From positions 1-46,336 of the forward strand of contig NBMI01000106.1 in the NCBI GenBank assembly GCA_002085445.1: a DNA stretch of 46,336 nt, in the 5' to 3' direction. Each line of letters starts with the position of its first letter. The first letter of the stretch is position 1. Both the position numbers and the translations under genes were made by a program. This DNA comes from Candidatus Parabeggiatoa sp. nov. 2. GTDB taxonomy: Bacteria; Pseudomonadota; Gammaproteobacteria; Beggiatoales; Beggiatoaceae. Below, in pieces: positions 9,905-19,651 of this stretch. Below the pieces are notes generated by a model that worked only from the letters and a program-made list of their open reading frames with translations, was not told the origin of the DNA and did not search any database.

Positions 9905-12121
9905 ATGACAGTTAGAACAGTTATCGCTGAAGTTTTAGAGAAACGGCACAAAAAAGTGTTGATACTTGAGCATGTCCATAATGGACTGGCTGAACTCGAA
10001 ATGCAAGTGGATGGCCTCCAACAAATGGCGGCCGAAATTGAAGAAGACCCTGAAGATGTTCCGCAAGACATTATGGGCTTCGCGTCAAAAATTTCCACGC
10101 CTCTCAGTGGACTTCAAGAAGACGTGAAACACTTAAATGCGTCTATGATGAACCTGACTAAACGGTTTAGTAAGGAAACCATCAATATTGGTGTCGCCGG
10201 TAAAGCGCGTCAAGGCAAAAGTACGTTGCTTCAACAAATATCGGGCCTCTCCAACAAGGAAATACCAACCTCCGATGAACTCCCTTGCACCGGCACCAAA
10301 AGCCAGATTTATCACTCCGAAGACAGCCCACACGCCAAAATCGAGTTTTACTCGAAAGAGGAATTTCTTAAAGAAATTCTCTATGACTATTTTGACAGGT
10401 TGAATCTGCCTAAGCCATTCTCACTGAAACGCTTTGGCGATTCCTTACCCGAACTGAGTAATAGCCGAAGTAATGACAGAAATTTGGACAAAGCGGTTTA
10501 TGAAAAACTGAAGTTTATTCATGGCGCTTTTTCGTATTTTTCGGATTTTCTGTCCAAGCCGCCAAAATTACTTGAGCTTGAAGTCATTCTCGACTATGTG
10601 ACTCAAAGTGAAGGGCGCACCCACTATTTGGCCGTCAAAACGGCTAACATTTACACCAAGTTTCCTAACCATGATGTGACGGGCTTGTGTTTGGTTGATT
10701 TACCCGGACTTGAGGCCGCTCAAGGGCATGAACAGAAATTGGTTTCGTCGCTTGAGCATGAAGTGGATTCTGTGATTTTTGTTAAATCTCCCGATGTACT
10801 CGGAACCGATTGGGAACAAGCCGATTACAATGTCTTTGATTTAATTGATAATGCCGTCAGAGAAGTTGAGTTGGCTAATCGGTTATTCATCGTTCTGAAT
10901 GAAAAGAATGATGGCTCTAACAAAAAACAGGTGGAACTGTTGAGAGCCCAGCCGCCGGAAACTTACAGCAAGCCGCGCATTTTGACGGCCAATTGCAGTG
11001 ATGCGGCCGAAGTTGAAAAGAAAGTGTTTTCGGTGGTGCTGCAACATCTTGAAAAGAATTTGGAAAGCACCGATCAGCAATACCTCAAAGCGTTAGCGGA
11101 CAAGATGGTGTCCATCTCCAAAACGCTCGCGTTGATCTTTACGCCTGCCGCACAGAGTTCTTTTGATACCACAAACGCCGACTTAACTCGGGAAAGAAGA
11201 TATCGGAGTTTATCGGACATCTTTATCAGGGATTTGACGACGGGGCTTGAAAAGTTAGTGTTGGAAGTCCAGCATGAGTTAGATATTAGCGAGGAGTTTA
11301 CGCACAAGGTAGAGGAAATTTGCGAGGCGGCGAGACAAACCGCTCCGATTCCCAGCCAAGAAGATCTCGCCGAACAATACTTGGAATACAGTGGTTGGAA
11401 AGGCGTGGTAGGTGAGGAGTTGAATTACTTACGCGCCTATCTGACCGAATTTCTGGCTACCCAGTTGGACGAGTACTTGCAAATAAAGATAGATCAGACA
11501 CTCCGACAAGTCTTGGAGCGTATCTTCCCGAAGGCGTTGCAAAAGATGTTGCCACAACAGATGGATACCCATACGGATCCACGGATTCTTATATTGGCCT
11601 TTCAAGACATGCTGGATAAAAACGAACATCCTAATATTCACAAAACGTTCGATTATATCGGTAAGTTTAACTTTTCTTACCACAGCCATTTTCATTACCG
11701 TGTCCGTGAAGAGATGGGCTTATTAAGCACTTATAGCAGTGAGTCGATTGACGACATTGTGCCCAACGATGCGACACGGGAAAATTTCATGGAGAAGGCA
11801 GAAGAAATCACCAGAGGCTTAGATAGCCACTATCAACAGACGATTTATCAACTCAGAAAGAAGTTCAGTGAAAAAATGCAGGCCGATCCGGCGAATGCCA
11901 TTTTGGCACTGGTTGAAGAAGTCAAAGATCGTCTGGTGAGAGCCAAGGGGATTAAGGAAGAATGGAAAAGTTTCCTTGATCCGATCCGTGAACAACTTTG
12001 GGAGGACGAATTGAGTCGTTTTAACAACGAGATTGCGTTACGCAAACAGTGGCGAAATGCGCTTGATGATGCTATCAAGTGTGCCAAGCAGATACAGGAC
12101 GAGTTTCCTAATGCGAATTAA
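9905..12121 (+). CDS. Dynamin-like large GTPase
   Basis: 738 residues from the ATG at 9905. An N-terminal helical segment (1-90) precedes the GTPase domain. G1 is GKARQGKST (residues 99-107), the likely G2 threonine is in LPCTGTKS (about 129-131), G3 is LVDLPGLE (D265), and G4 is probably NEKND near residue 340. The long C-terminal half (about 400-738) is predicted helical and charged, as in dynamin-superfamily and other large GTPases that remodel membranes or form signalling scaffolds. There is no obvious membrane segment. It is followed, after a repeat array, by a second GTPase gene on the same strand, so the three genes to 14183 may act together; that link is inference. Family placement within bacterial dynamins is uncertain because the middle domain is not diagnostic by eye. 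Confidence 0.75.
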   Translation: MTVRTVIAEVLEKRHKKVLILEHVHNGLAELEMQVDGLQQMAAEIEEDPEDVPQDIMGFASKISTPLSGLQEDVKHLNASMMNLTKRFSKETINIGVAGKARQGKSTLLQQISGLSNKEIPTSDELPCTGTKSQIYHSEDSPHAKIEFYSKEEFLKEILYDYFDRLNLPKPFSLKRFGDSLPELSNSRSNDRNLDKAVYEKLKFIHGAFSYFSDFLSKPPKLLELEVILDYVTQSEGRTHYLAVKTANIYTKFPNHDVTGLCLVDLPGLEAAQGHEQKLVSSLEHEVDSVIFVKSPDVLGTDWEQADYNVFDLIDNAVREVELANRLFIVLNEKNDGSNKKQVELLRAQPPETYSKPRILTANCSDAAEVEKKVFSVVLQHLEKNLESTDQQYLKALADKMVSISKTLALIFTPAAQSSFDTTNADLTRERRYRSLSDIFIRDLTTGLEKLVLEVQHELDISEEFTHKVEEICEAARQTAPIPSQEDLAEQYLEYSGWKGVVGEELNYLRAYLTEFLATQLDEYLQIKIDQTLRQVLERIFPKALQKMLPQQMDTHTDPRILILAFQDMLDKNEHPNIHKTFDYIGKFNFSYHSHFHYRVREEMGLLSTYSSESIDDIVPNDATRENFMEKAEEITRGLDSHYQQTIYQLRKKFSEKMQADPANAILALVEEVKDRLVRAKGIKEEWKSFLDPIREQLWEDELSRFNNEIALRKQWRNALDDAIKCAKQIQDEFPNAN

Positions 12122-12498
12122 GAATGAAAAATCTTTGGGGCTTGCCTGGCGAAAAGCCCCAACGGGGCGACATTAATATAGCCTGGGGCATCGCCCCTGG
12201 CGAAAAGCCCCAACGGGGCGACATTAATAAAGCCTGGGGCATCGCCCCTGGCGAAAAGCCCCAACGGGGCGACATTAATAAAGAAAAGCCCCAACGGGGC
12301 GACATTAATAAAGCCTGTGTATCTACCAGGCAAGCCCCAACGGGGCGACATTAATAAAGCCTGGGGCATCGCCCCTGGCAAAAAGCCCATTTAACCCTTA
12401 ATTCGCATTCCTAATTAACGGGAAAGCTTCAACGGGAAAGGTTTAACGGAAACGACTTTCCCGTTGCCCGTTGCTATCCTCATACCAAAAGGACAAAA
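12122..12498 (-). repeat. R3 array in reverse orientation
   Basis: From about 12136 to 12388 the R3 unit occurs about five times in the opposite sense (AAGCCCCAACGGGGCGACAT), with GGGGCATCGCCCC hairpins between units and one shortened copy. 12389-12498 holds a short spacer containing TTAACCCTTAATTCGCAT, a phrase repeated at about 24694, 40370 and 44332, and a pair of AACGGGAAAG repeats. Hairpins this close to the dynamin stop could also stabilise or end its transcript. Confidence 0.85.
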
Positions 12499-13452
12499 AT
12501 GTTAAATCGGTTTGTTATGATAATGGTGGGGCTAGATGGCGTGGGTAAAACCACACTACTTTCTACTATGTACCATGAATTGTCACGTATTGACAACCCA
12601 GCGGGTTTTGAAGTGGCGGCGAGCGAAGATACACACCGAGATCTTCATGATGCCTATAAAAAGCTGAGCACTATTCTGGCACAGCCGACTTTTACACCAA
12701 CGTGGCCGCTTCTAAAGGGCACGGCCGGTATCGTTGAACGCCAATTTGAAATCTTGTTTAAGGGTAAGAAAGAACTGGAGTTGGTGCTTTGTGATATTGC
12801 CGGTGGACTCGTACGCGCAAAAGAGGGCAACCCTGATTTTGATGAGCTCAAAAATAAGTTAGAAGAAGCGATTGTTATTATGAATGTGATAGATGGTTCT
12901 GTCCTCGTCGAAGGCGATGAGTTGCTTTCGATCCAAAAAAATGACCCAGCACAAATTTATAAGCTATTGCTACCCATTCTCCGTCAGGGCAAAAATTATC
13001 TCATCTTGTTTGTGATTACTAAGTGTGAAGCGTGGCTTAAAAACGAGAAAACGAGAAAACAGTTGGAAACCGCCTTTGAAACGCAGTATGAAATGATTCT
13101 CAAGCTGATTGAAGGACTTGATAATGTCGTTGGTGTCTTAATACCGGTCAAAACCATGGGCTGTGTGGAATTTACTCGCATTGACTCAAAGGGTGAAGAA
13201 AAGGAAGTCATCTTTGTGAGAAAACCCAATTTGCGGTTTAAGCCAGTTGATATCGAGCAGCCCCAACGCTATGCACTGGCATTTGCTTTGGTACAACACA
13301 ATCAACATCGCAGTCAATGGAATAAGTTTATGCGTTGGTTTTGGAATGAAGATGTCGCGTTTCAAAAAGCATTAACCGAATTTGCCGAGGGACGTTCTCG
13401 ATCCTTTAAAATCTATGGGAATCTTTCACTGATTGAGGTGACAGAATCATGA
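12499..13452 (+). CDS. P-loop GTPase, TRAFAC-like
   Basis: 317 residues, starting at the ATG at 12499 behind AAAAGGAC. G1 is GLDGVGKTT (residues 11-19). A hydrophobic strand ending LVLCDIAGG gives the G3 DxxG motif at about residues 98-103, and FVITKCE at about 170-176 is a TKxD-like G4 motif with E instead of D. The fold is that of small TRAFAC-class GTPases; the protein resembles stand-alone GTPases found in multi-gene bacterial conflict or signalling operons, but no specific subfamily is claimed. Its stop overlaps the next start by 4 bp (ATGA), so the two are translationally coupled and probably work as a pair. Confidence 0.75.
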   Translation: MLNRFVMIMVGLDGVGKTTLLSTMYHELSRIDNPAGFEVAASEDTHRDLHDAYKKLSTILAQPTFTPTWPLLKGTAGIVERQFEILFKGKKELELVLCDIAGGLVRAKEGNPDFDELKNKLEEAIVIMNVIDGSVLVEGDELLSIQKNDPAQIYKLLLPILRQGKNYLILFVITKCEAWLKNEKTRKQLETAFETQYEMILKLIEGLDNVVGVLIPVKTMGCVEFTRIDSKGEEKEVIFVRKPNLRFKPVDIEQPQRYALAFALVQHNQHRSQWNKFMRWFWNEDVAFQKALTEFAEGRSRSFKIYGNLSLIEVTES

Positions 13453-14183
13453 TAACGAAGCCAGTCGTTTTAGTCGGTGCAGCGGTTCATACGCGAAACA
13501 GTGAACCCGGTCAAGATTATGATTGGTATGTGAAGGCCGGTGATATGCAACTCTTTGAGAGTATGGAAGAAGTTTATCGTCTTGCGCTACGCGATGTTGG
13601 CGGAGACGTGCCAAGATTAGCGGTGATTATTCGTGGGCAGCGGGTTGGTTTTTTGGTTGGAGACTTGCCCAGCAAGCGCCAAGATCATAGTCATCGACTG
13701 ATATACGATACTCTCTATTTTGAATTTGATAGCCAATATCAGCGCAGTGTTTTACATACCGCGGCCGTTTTATTGCTTTGTTCAAAAAAGACTTATAAGA
13801 TTCATGAACAACATTTTACTGATTATGCGGAACAGTTATTTTATAATTCGCATGCCACACATCTTATTTTAGAAACGGTTAAATTACCGATTGTGGATAA
13901 GCAACCGGATTTTAGTTTAACGCCCATTAATCCTGAAAAATTGGTTTTGTTTTCCAATCAGGTGAATCAAAACCGCTGTGCGCGTTATTTGATACACTTT
14001 GCCCATCAAGAAGAAAGCTGCTTTTCTTTTGTATCAACGGGTAGAGTGAGTATTGATAAATGTCAACAAGTTGCAGATAAAACGGAAAAATGCGTTTTGT
14101 TGACTCTTTCTGCTGAAGTGCAGACGGAAGTTCAGTTGAAAAAAGCCCCGAAGTCTCGTTTGAGAAGGATTATTGGGTTTTAA
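13449..14183 (+). CDS. Unknown protein coupled to the GTPase
   Basis: 244 residues. The start overlaps the stop of the GTPase gene (ATGA at 13449-13452). The N-terminal half is a mixed alpha/beta domain (VVLVGAAVHTR, LAVIIRGQRVGFLVGDLP, DTLYFEFD) with no catalytic motif I recognise. The middle has a hydrophobic helix (VLHTAAVLLLCS), and the tail is basic (KSRLRRIIGF), which could contact membrane lipid or nucleic acid. The position suggests a GTPase partner, adaptor or effector. Known GTPase-associated proteins of conflict systems are a possible match, but I cannot show homology. Confidence 0.7.
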   Translation: MITKPVVLVGAAVHTRNSEPGQDYDWYVKAGDMQLFESMEEVYRLALRDVGGDVPRLAVIIRGQRVGFLVGDLPSKRQDHSHRLIYDTLYFEFDSQYQRSVLHTAAVLLLCSKKTYKIHEQHFTDYAEQLFYNSHATHLILETVKLPIVDKQPDFSLTPINPEKLVLFSNQVNQNRCARYLIHFAHQEESCFSFVSTGRVSIDKCQQVADKTEKCVLLTLSAEVQTEVQLKKAPKSRLRRIIGF

Positions 14184-14731
14184 AGGAATTTCAAAAAATC
14201 CCTGTTGTAGGGTCAATGCCATTAAGTTAAGGGCAACCATAAAGGATTGCCCCTACATAACATGACGGTTCGTAGGGGCAATCCCACGTGCAAAGCCCTC
14301 ACGAAAAAGCTTAAAAACGGATTAAAATCTAAGTAGTACAACGAATTACGCTAAGTACAACGGATACGCGAAGTACAACGAATTACGCGGATAAACGAAT
14401 TTAAAAGTTTATGACAGTGCCAAGGGCGTTGCTTTATAATTATTAGACGTCCAAGATAAATCTTGGACTCCAGATAAATCTTGGACTCCAGATAAATCTT
14501 GCGTTCTTAATCCGTTATTATAACGAATCCCTGTAGTTGTTGCGTTCTTAATCCGTTATTATAACGAATCCTTGTAGTTGCTTAATCCGTTATTATAACG
14601 AATCCTTGTAGTTGCTTAATCCGTTATTATAACGAATCCCTGTAGTTGTTGCGTTCTTATCCTTTATTATAACGAATCCCTGTAGTTGCTGTATTATGAC
14701 GAACTTTCTGTAATGATTGTAGGAGCCTACT
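14184..14731. repeat. Composite module upstream of caspase gene 1
   Basis: 14214-14231 is a solitary MITE-A end (CAATGCCATTAAGTTAAG). 14244-14283 holds an inverted pair GGATTGCCCCTAC / GTAGGGGCAATCC, which could end transcription of the GTPase operon but lacks a T-tract. R1 copies lie at 14336-14402, then the linker AGTTTATGACAGTGCCAAGG and GGCGTTGC (14406-14432), then GTCCAAGAT/ATCTTGGAC hairpin repeats (14449-14490). Five R2 copies run from about 14508 to 14692. The same order recurs before other genes. Confidence 0.8.
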
Positions 14732-16877
14732 ATGAAACAAACACTTATACTTCTTGTCATTACCGCCATCATCGGTGGTATTTTTTTAGTCATCACTCAA
14801 TTCTCTTCGCCTCCCAATCAGCAGCCTAACAATGGCAAGCGTGATATTGGCGGCATCACGCCCGATCCCAATTCGACGACTTTGATACCAACGCCGCCCC
14901 CGCCGGTCGTCCCTAGCCCGCATGGCCCCAGAATATTATCATCATATTCAGGCAGTTATGCGCTGCTGATTGGCGAAAGTCATTATACCAACGGTTGGCA
15001 AAACTTGGAGAGCATCCCGGGCGAGTTGCAACAAGTCGAAACTCTGCTGACTTCCAAAGGCTTTCACGTTGAAAAGGCCTTGAATCTGAATACCCGCCAA
15101 CTCAAAAATACCTTTGAGACATTTATCAACCAATACGGGTTTGATAAAAACAACCGTCTCTTGTTTTTCTATTCCGGGCATGGGCATACGCGCGCGAAAA
15201 AAGGTTATATTGTGCCCATTGATGCACCTAATCCCGATTTTAATGAAAAAGGGTTTTTACAAAAAGCGGTGACGATGAATGAGATCCTCGCTTGGGCGCG
15301 GCGGCTGGAGGCGAAACATGCCTTATTTTTATTTGATAGTTGTTTTTCGGGCACGGTGTTTCTCGCCAAACAACGGCCTACAGTTCCGCCCCAAATCAGC
15401 CAAGCGGCGGCTCGCCCGGTGCGCCAATTTATCACGGCCGGCAGTGCTAATGAAACGGTGCCGGCGAAAAGTGTGTTTACGCCCGCCTTTGTAGATGCGT
15501 TGGGTGAAGGGTGGGGCGATATGAATAACGATGGGTATGTGACTGGGCAAGAGTTGGGTTTGTATTTATGGAATAAGGTGCCGCAACATTCTGAGCAAAC
15601 GCCGCAATATGGCCGAATCAAGGATTATGAGTTGGCACAGGGCGATTTTGTGTTTGCGGTAAGCGGTGGCACGGGCACTCAACGGGTGGATAATGATAGG
15701 GATGGTGTGGCTGATCCTGAAGATCGTTGCCCAAATAATACCGCCGCGCAATTGACACATGGCGTTGCTAAACATGGCCCCCAAATCGGTTGTCCATTGG
15801 ATAGTGATCAGGATATGGTAGCGAATTATCAAGACAGTTGTCCCTACAATCGGCCGGCCGAAATTGTTCAAGGTGTAAAGCCCAACGGTTGTCCAATCGA
15901 TAGAGACAGAGATGGTGTGGCCGATTATCGAGACAGTTGTCCGCACAATCAGCCGCCAGAAATTGCCCAAGGTGTTCAATCCAACGGTTGTCCAATCGAT
16001 AGCGATCAGGACAATGTGGCCGATTATCAAGATGCGTGTTTAGGTACCGCGTTAGGCGCGAAAGTTAATCACGAAGGTTGCCCATTGTTGATTTCGTTGG
16101 CTTCCATGCCGCCCAAAACGGTTTTTCGTGATACGTTGCGAGACGGAAGTAAAGGCACTGAAATGGTGGTGATTCCGGCCGGCCGTTTTCAAATGGGTGA
16201 TCTCCAAGGCGGTGGAAGCTCTAATGAAAAGCCAGTGCATTGGGTGTCGGTGGAGAAGTTTGCTATAGGACGATATGAAATCACCAACGCGGAATTTGTG
16301 CGCTTCTTAAATGCGGTGAAGCTTCGGGGTACTAAAAAACAACCTTGGTTTGCAACCAAAGCAGAAAGCTCGTATAGCCAGATTACCGGTTCAGTGGGCC
16401 ATTTCCGGGCGGAATCAGGTTATGAAAATCATCCAGTGGTTACCGTTTCTTGGTATGGAGCGACGGCTTATGCCCAATGGTTAAGCCAACAAACCGGGAA
16501 ACAGTATCGCTTACCCACCGAAGCGCAGTGGGAATACGCCGCTCGCGCTGGCACGACAACCAAGTATTGGTGGGGCAATCAAATTGGCTCCAATAAGGCC
16601 AATTGTGACAATGATTGTGGTGACCGTTTTGATTACACGGCCCCGGTAGGTTCCTTTGCGCCCAACCCGTTTGGTTTATATGACACCACCGGGAACGTCT
16701 GGGAGTGGACTTGTTCTGAATATGAGGACAAGTACACGGGCAGAGAACAACGCTGTGCGAAAAGTGCCGACCGCTTTGCCGTGCGCGGAGGCTCGGTGGG
16801 CGCGGTCGGCGAACCGCTTCCGAGTCACGCCGGATAATCACGTCAGGCGGGGCGCACGGCTCATCAGGATGCGGTAA
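14732..16877 (+). pseudogene. Secreted caspase-like protease with TSP3-like repeats and FGE domain (frameshifted)
   Basis: Starts at the ATG at 14732 behind TAGGAG. An N-terminal hydrophobic helix (4-24) and a proline-rich stretch export or anchor the protein. The caspase-like (C14) domain keeps H150 in YSGHGH and C204 in FDSCFSG. An EF-hand-like loop DMNNDGYVTGQE (263-274) is followed by thrombospondin type 3-like Ca-binding repeats (319-455: DNDRDGVAD, DSDQDMVAN, DRDRDGVAD, DSDQDNVAD). The FGE-sulfatase-type domain starts near 475 (MVVIPAGRFQMG). In the normal frame it ends abnormally at 16837 after RGGSVGAVGE. Removing one G at 16795-16796 restores RGGSWARSANRFRVTPD, ending RLIRMR with a stop at 16875-16877, the normal family C-terminus. 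So one extra base truncates the domain by about 13 residues of frame and loses its core end. A paralogue lies at 21159. Confidence 0.85.
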
Positions 16878-17656
16878 CACTTTTAACTTTTCTCTTTTAG
16901 CCTTTTCCCTTTTTTCGCGCGAAGCGCGGGCCGCGATTGTATATAACCATTTTTATATAATGGTTATTATTCAGCGCGAAGGGAAAAGCAATAATTATGA
17001 GGGTATCTAAGTAGGATAGTACTTAGGATGACGTGGACAGTACAACGGATGACGTGGATAAACGGATTACGCGGAGTACAACGGATACGCGAAGTACAAC
17101 GAATTACGCGGATAAACGAATTAAAATCTAAGTAGTACAACGGATACGCGAAGTACAACGAATGACGCACGCGAAGTACAACGAATTACGCGGATAAACG
17201 AAGTACAACTGATACGCGAAATAAACGGATAAATAGTTTATGAGAGTTCCAAGGGCGTTGCGTTCTTATCCGTTATTATAACGAATCCCTGTAGTTGTTG
17301 CGTTCTTATCCGTTATTATAACGAATCCCTGTAGTTGTTGCGTTCTTAATCCGTTATTATAACGAAACGAAGTTCAGCGGAGCTAATAATCCGTTATTAT
17401 AACGAATCCCTGTAGTTGTTGCGTTCTTAATCCGTTATTATAACGAATCCCTGTAGTTGTTGCGTTCTTAATCCGTTATTATAACGAATCCTTGTAGTTG
17501 CTGTTTTATAACGAATCCCTGTAGTTGTTGCGTTCTTAATCCGTTATTATAACGAATCCTTGTAGTTGTTGCGTTCTTAATCCGTTATTATAACGAATCC
17601 CTGTAGTTGTTGCGTTTTTATCTTAGACTCCTAATAAACCTTGAGGCAAACCACCC
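16878..17656. repeat. Composite R1-linker-R2 module upstream of the NlpC gene
   Basis: An AT-rich hairpin ATAACCAT (16943-16950) / ATGGTTAT (16960-16967) lies after the FGE gene. 16960-17030 (TTATTATTCAGCGCGAAGGG and on) is shared with the sequence after the second caspase gene at 22275. Degenerate R1 copies run 17037-17235, the linker AGTTTATGAGAGTTCCAAGG is at 17235-17254, and about eight full R2 copies plus one partial fill 17262-17620. A TTAGACTCC remnant precedes the gene. Confidence 0.8.
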
Positions 17657-19576
17657 ATGCACACCAACCCATGGCACCTCGCCTGGCTCGTCACTTTAAC
17701 AAGTGCAATACCCTTGGCAGAAGCGAACACGCCACACTCATTTAGTGCCAATGAAATCGCTCGCCTAAACTGGGGCAACGGCGCGAAACAAATCGCCCTA
17801 GACAAAGCCCCCGCCAATAATTTCGGCCCACAACGCCTAACCATAGACGAAGCCGGCACGGGTTTATACTTGCTCGATGCCACCAACCAACGGATTTGGC
17901 TATTCAACACCACCCTGAATCAGTTTTCTTCAATACGGCTACCCTCAAAACAGGCCGATGATTTCTGCGTGTTAGACAATGGCGAACACTTTTATCTCCT
18001 GCTTAGCCAAAAAGTGGTGCTTATTAATAATAAAGCACAACAACTGACTGATTACGCCATTAAAGACAACATTCGCCCCATCGGCATCCAATGCCATGAA
18101 AAACGAGGGCTGATTATCCAAGCCTTTGATGGCAACGCTTATCGTCACAACGACGACACGCCGCTGGAATTTCAAGCGATGGTAAGAGGCGGATATACCC
18201 TTCATGCGCTGCGAAACAACGCGTCTGAAGGCACGATTCTGCTTCACCACGAAGAAACCAATATTGGCAAAGACATTTTAGTTGTTAGTCGAAACGGTGA
18301 ACTGGCAACCTTCAACCTCATTGGGGTAGATAACAATGAAAATACCTACCTCAGCGTCGAAGAAGTCGCTACGAAAGGTTCACCACCGCGACGATTTTTA
18401 AGGAAATACACGCCCGACGGGCAATTAGTGGCAGAAGCGGAATTGGCCTACAGTTTGTACGCCTATACCTTCCAAGACTTAGTCGTCACGCCAACCGGCG
18501 ATGTCTTTCAAATCGTGCCACACAAAAACCATTTAAAAGTGGTAAAATGGCGATTGAGTACCGATAACACACGCTCGGCCGCGTCAAGAGGTTTATCACT
18601 CTCCTACACAGAAACCCAAGCCGACGATTTTGAACCATCCGAAGCGGCGGTAGAAGGGATTATTAAAGACAAATCGGCGGAAACGAGAAGAATCCAAGCC
18701 GTTTCTCGTCAACAAATCATCGCGACGGCTAAGGCTTATGCCAACAAAGACTTTTATGTCGATTACGCCAATATCACTTATGGAAGACAATACCTTGGTG
18801 GGAAAATTGTCAAAACACCGATTTCCAGAGCCGGCTGGTACACCGGTGTTCCGTACAAATGGTGCGGATTTAATAGCCTCTCCTCTTTTGAAAACGGCTT
18901 GAAGCAGGGCAAAAAAGCCGGGGATAAATGCACCAAATGCGGCGGCCGAAGCTGTGGCATTCGTCAGACGGTGGGCATTGACTGTTCTGGCTTCGTTTCT
19001 CGCGTTTGGGGATTAACCCGCAAATACGGTACCAGTCAATTACCGAATATAGCGGTTCGACTCCGCTCAAAAAGCCAACTTCGGCCGGGCGATATTCTCA
19101 ATAAAGTAGGACATGTCCGGTTATTTTCTCATCGAGACGCTGCCGGGCGTTTTTGCGTTTACGAGGCCTCCTCCAAAGATTGGAAAGTGTCAAAACGTTG
19201 TTACCACGCTTACGATCTCAAAAATTATCGGCCCTACCGTTACAAACGAGTTTTATCACAAGGCGGCAGTGGTTTTACAACGACTCAGAAACTGCCCACT
19301 CGCTTTCTGATCTATGGCACTAGACGTATTGCAGAAGGGCAATCAAGAACCTATCAAGCGAAAGTGTTCTACTCCGATGGCAGTCGCCGAGATGTCACGC
19401 ACCGTGCGTCATGGCGTGAAAAAAGCCGATACGCCTATTTTCGGGGAGCCACTTTATACACCAAACGAGTTAATCGCAAAAAATCGGTGTATATCAAGGC
19501 TTCATATGCCGAAAAAGGCAAAATATTGAAGGCTGGTGTTGCAGTAACGATTCGCAACACCTCGGCGAGAAACTAG
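17657..19576 (+). CDS. Secreted NlpC/P60-like protein with N-terminal propeller-like domain
   Basis: 639 residues. A signal peptide ends at about LAEA/NT (residue 23-24). Residues 30-300 are beta-rich with NHL/propeller-like repeats (LYLLDATNQRIWLFN). The catalytic region resembles NlpC/P60: C443 in GIDCSGFVSRVWG and H486 in KVGHVRLFS, preceded by the RPGDIL motif usual in this family. A Cys-rich insert (CTKCGGRSCGIRQ) just before the catalytic cysteine is unusual. Residues 550-639 look like an Ig-like (BIG-type) domain. Expected role: cleavage of cell-wall peptides or of an amide substrate outside the cytoplasm. It is codirectional with the caspase and DUF4384 genes; 75 bp separates it from the DUF4384 start. 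Confidence 0.8.
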   Translation: MHTNPWHLAWLVTLTSAIPLAEANTPHSFSANEIARLNWGNGAKQIALDKAPANNFGPQRLTIDEAGTGLYLLDATNQRIWLFNTTLNQFSSIRLPSKQADDFCVLDNGEHFYLLLSQKVVLINNKAQQLTDYAIKDNIRPIGIQCHEKRGLIIQAFDGNAYRHNDDTPLEFQAMVRGGYTLHALRNNASEGTILLHHEETNIGKDILVVSRNGELATFNLIGVDNNENTYLSVEEVATKGSPPRRFLRKYTPDGQLVAEAELAYSLYAYTFQDLVVTPTGDVFQIVPHKNHLKVVKWRLSTDNTRSAASRGLSLSYTETQADDFEPSEAAVEGIIKDKSAETRRIQAVSRQQIIATAKAYANKDFYVDYANITYGRQYLGGKIVKTPISRAGWYTGVPYKWCGFNSLSSFENGLKQGKKAGDKCTKCGGRSCGIRQTVGIDCSGFVSRVWGLTRKYGTSQLPNIAVRLRSKSQLRPGDILNKVGHVRLFSHRDAAGRFCVYEASSKDWKVSKRCYHAYDLKNYRPYRYKRVLSQGGSGFTTTQKLPTRFLIYGTRRIAEGQSRTYQAKVFYSDGSRRDVTHRASWREKSRYAYFRGATLYTKRVNRKKSVYIKASYAEKGKILKAGVAVTIRNTSARN

Positions 19577-19591
19577 AATCACGCATAAAGG

Positions 19592-19613
19592 AGTCCAAAC
19601 TTTAGTTTGGACT
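19592..19613 (+). terminator. Hairpin between NlpC-like and DUF4384 genes
   Basis: Perfect 10-bp stem AGTCCAAACT / AGTTTGGACT with a TT loop, 15 bp after the NlpC stop. There is no clean T-tract, so it may be a repeat rather than a true terminator; a related motif occurs at about 34784-34815. Confidence 0.45.
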
Positions 19614-19651
19614 TCTGTATAATATTGTTTCCAACAACGAGGATATTTCTA

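Noticed and set aside
19607-19651. Earlier TTG start for the DUF4384 gene
   Set aside because: It would place residues before the signal peptide and runs through the 19592-19613 hairpin; GTG at 19652 has a ribosome-binding site.
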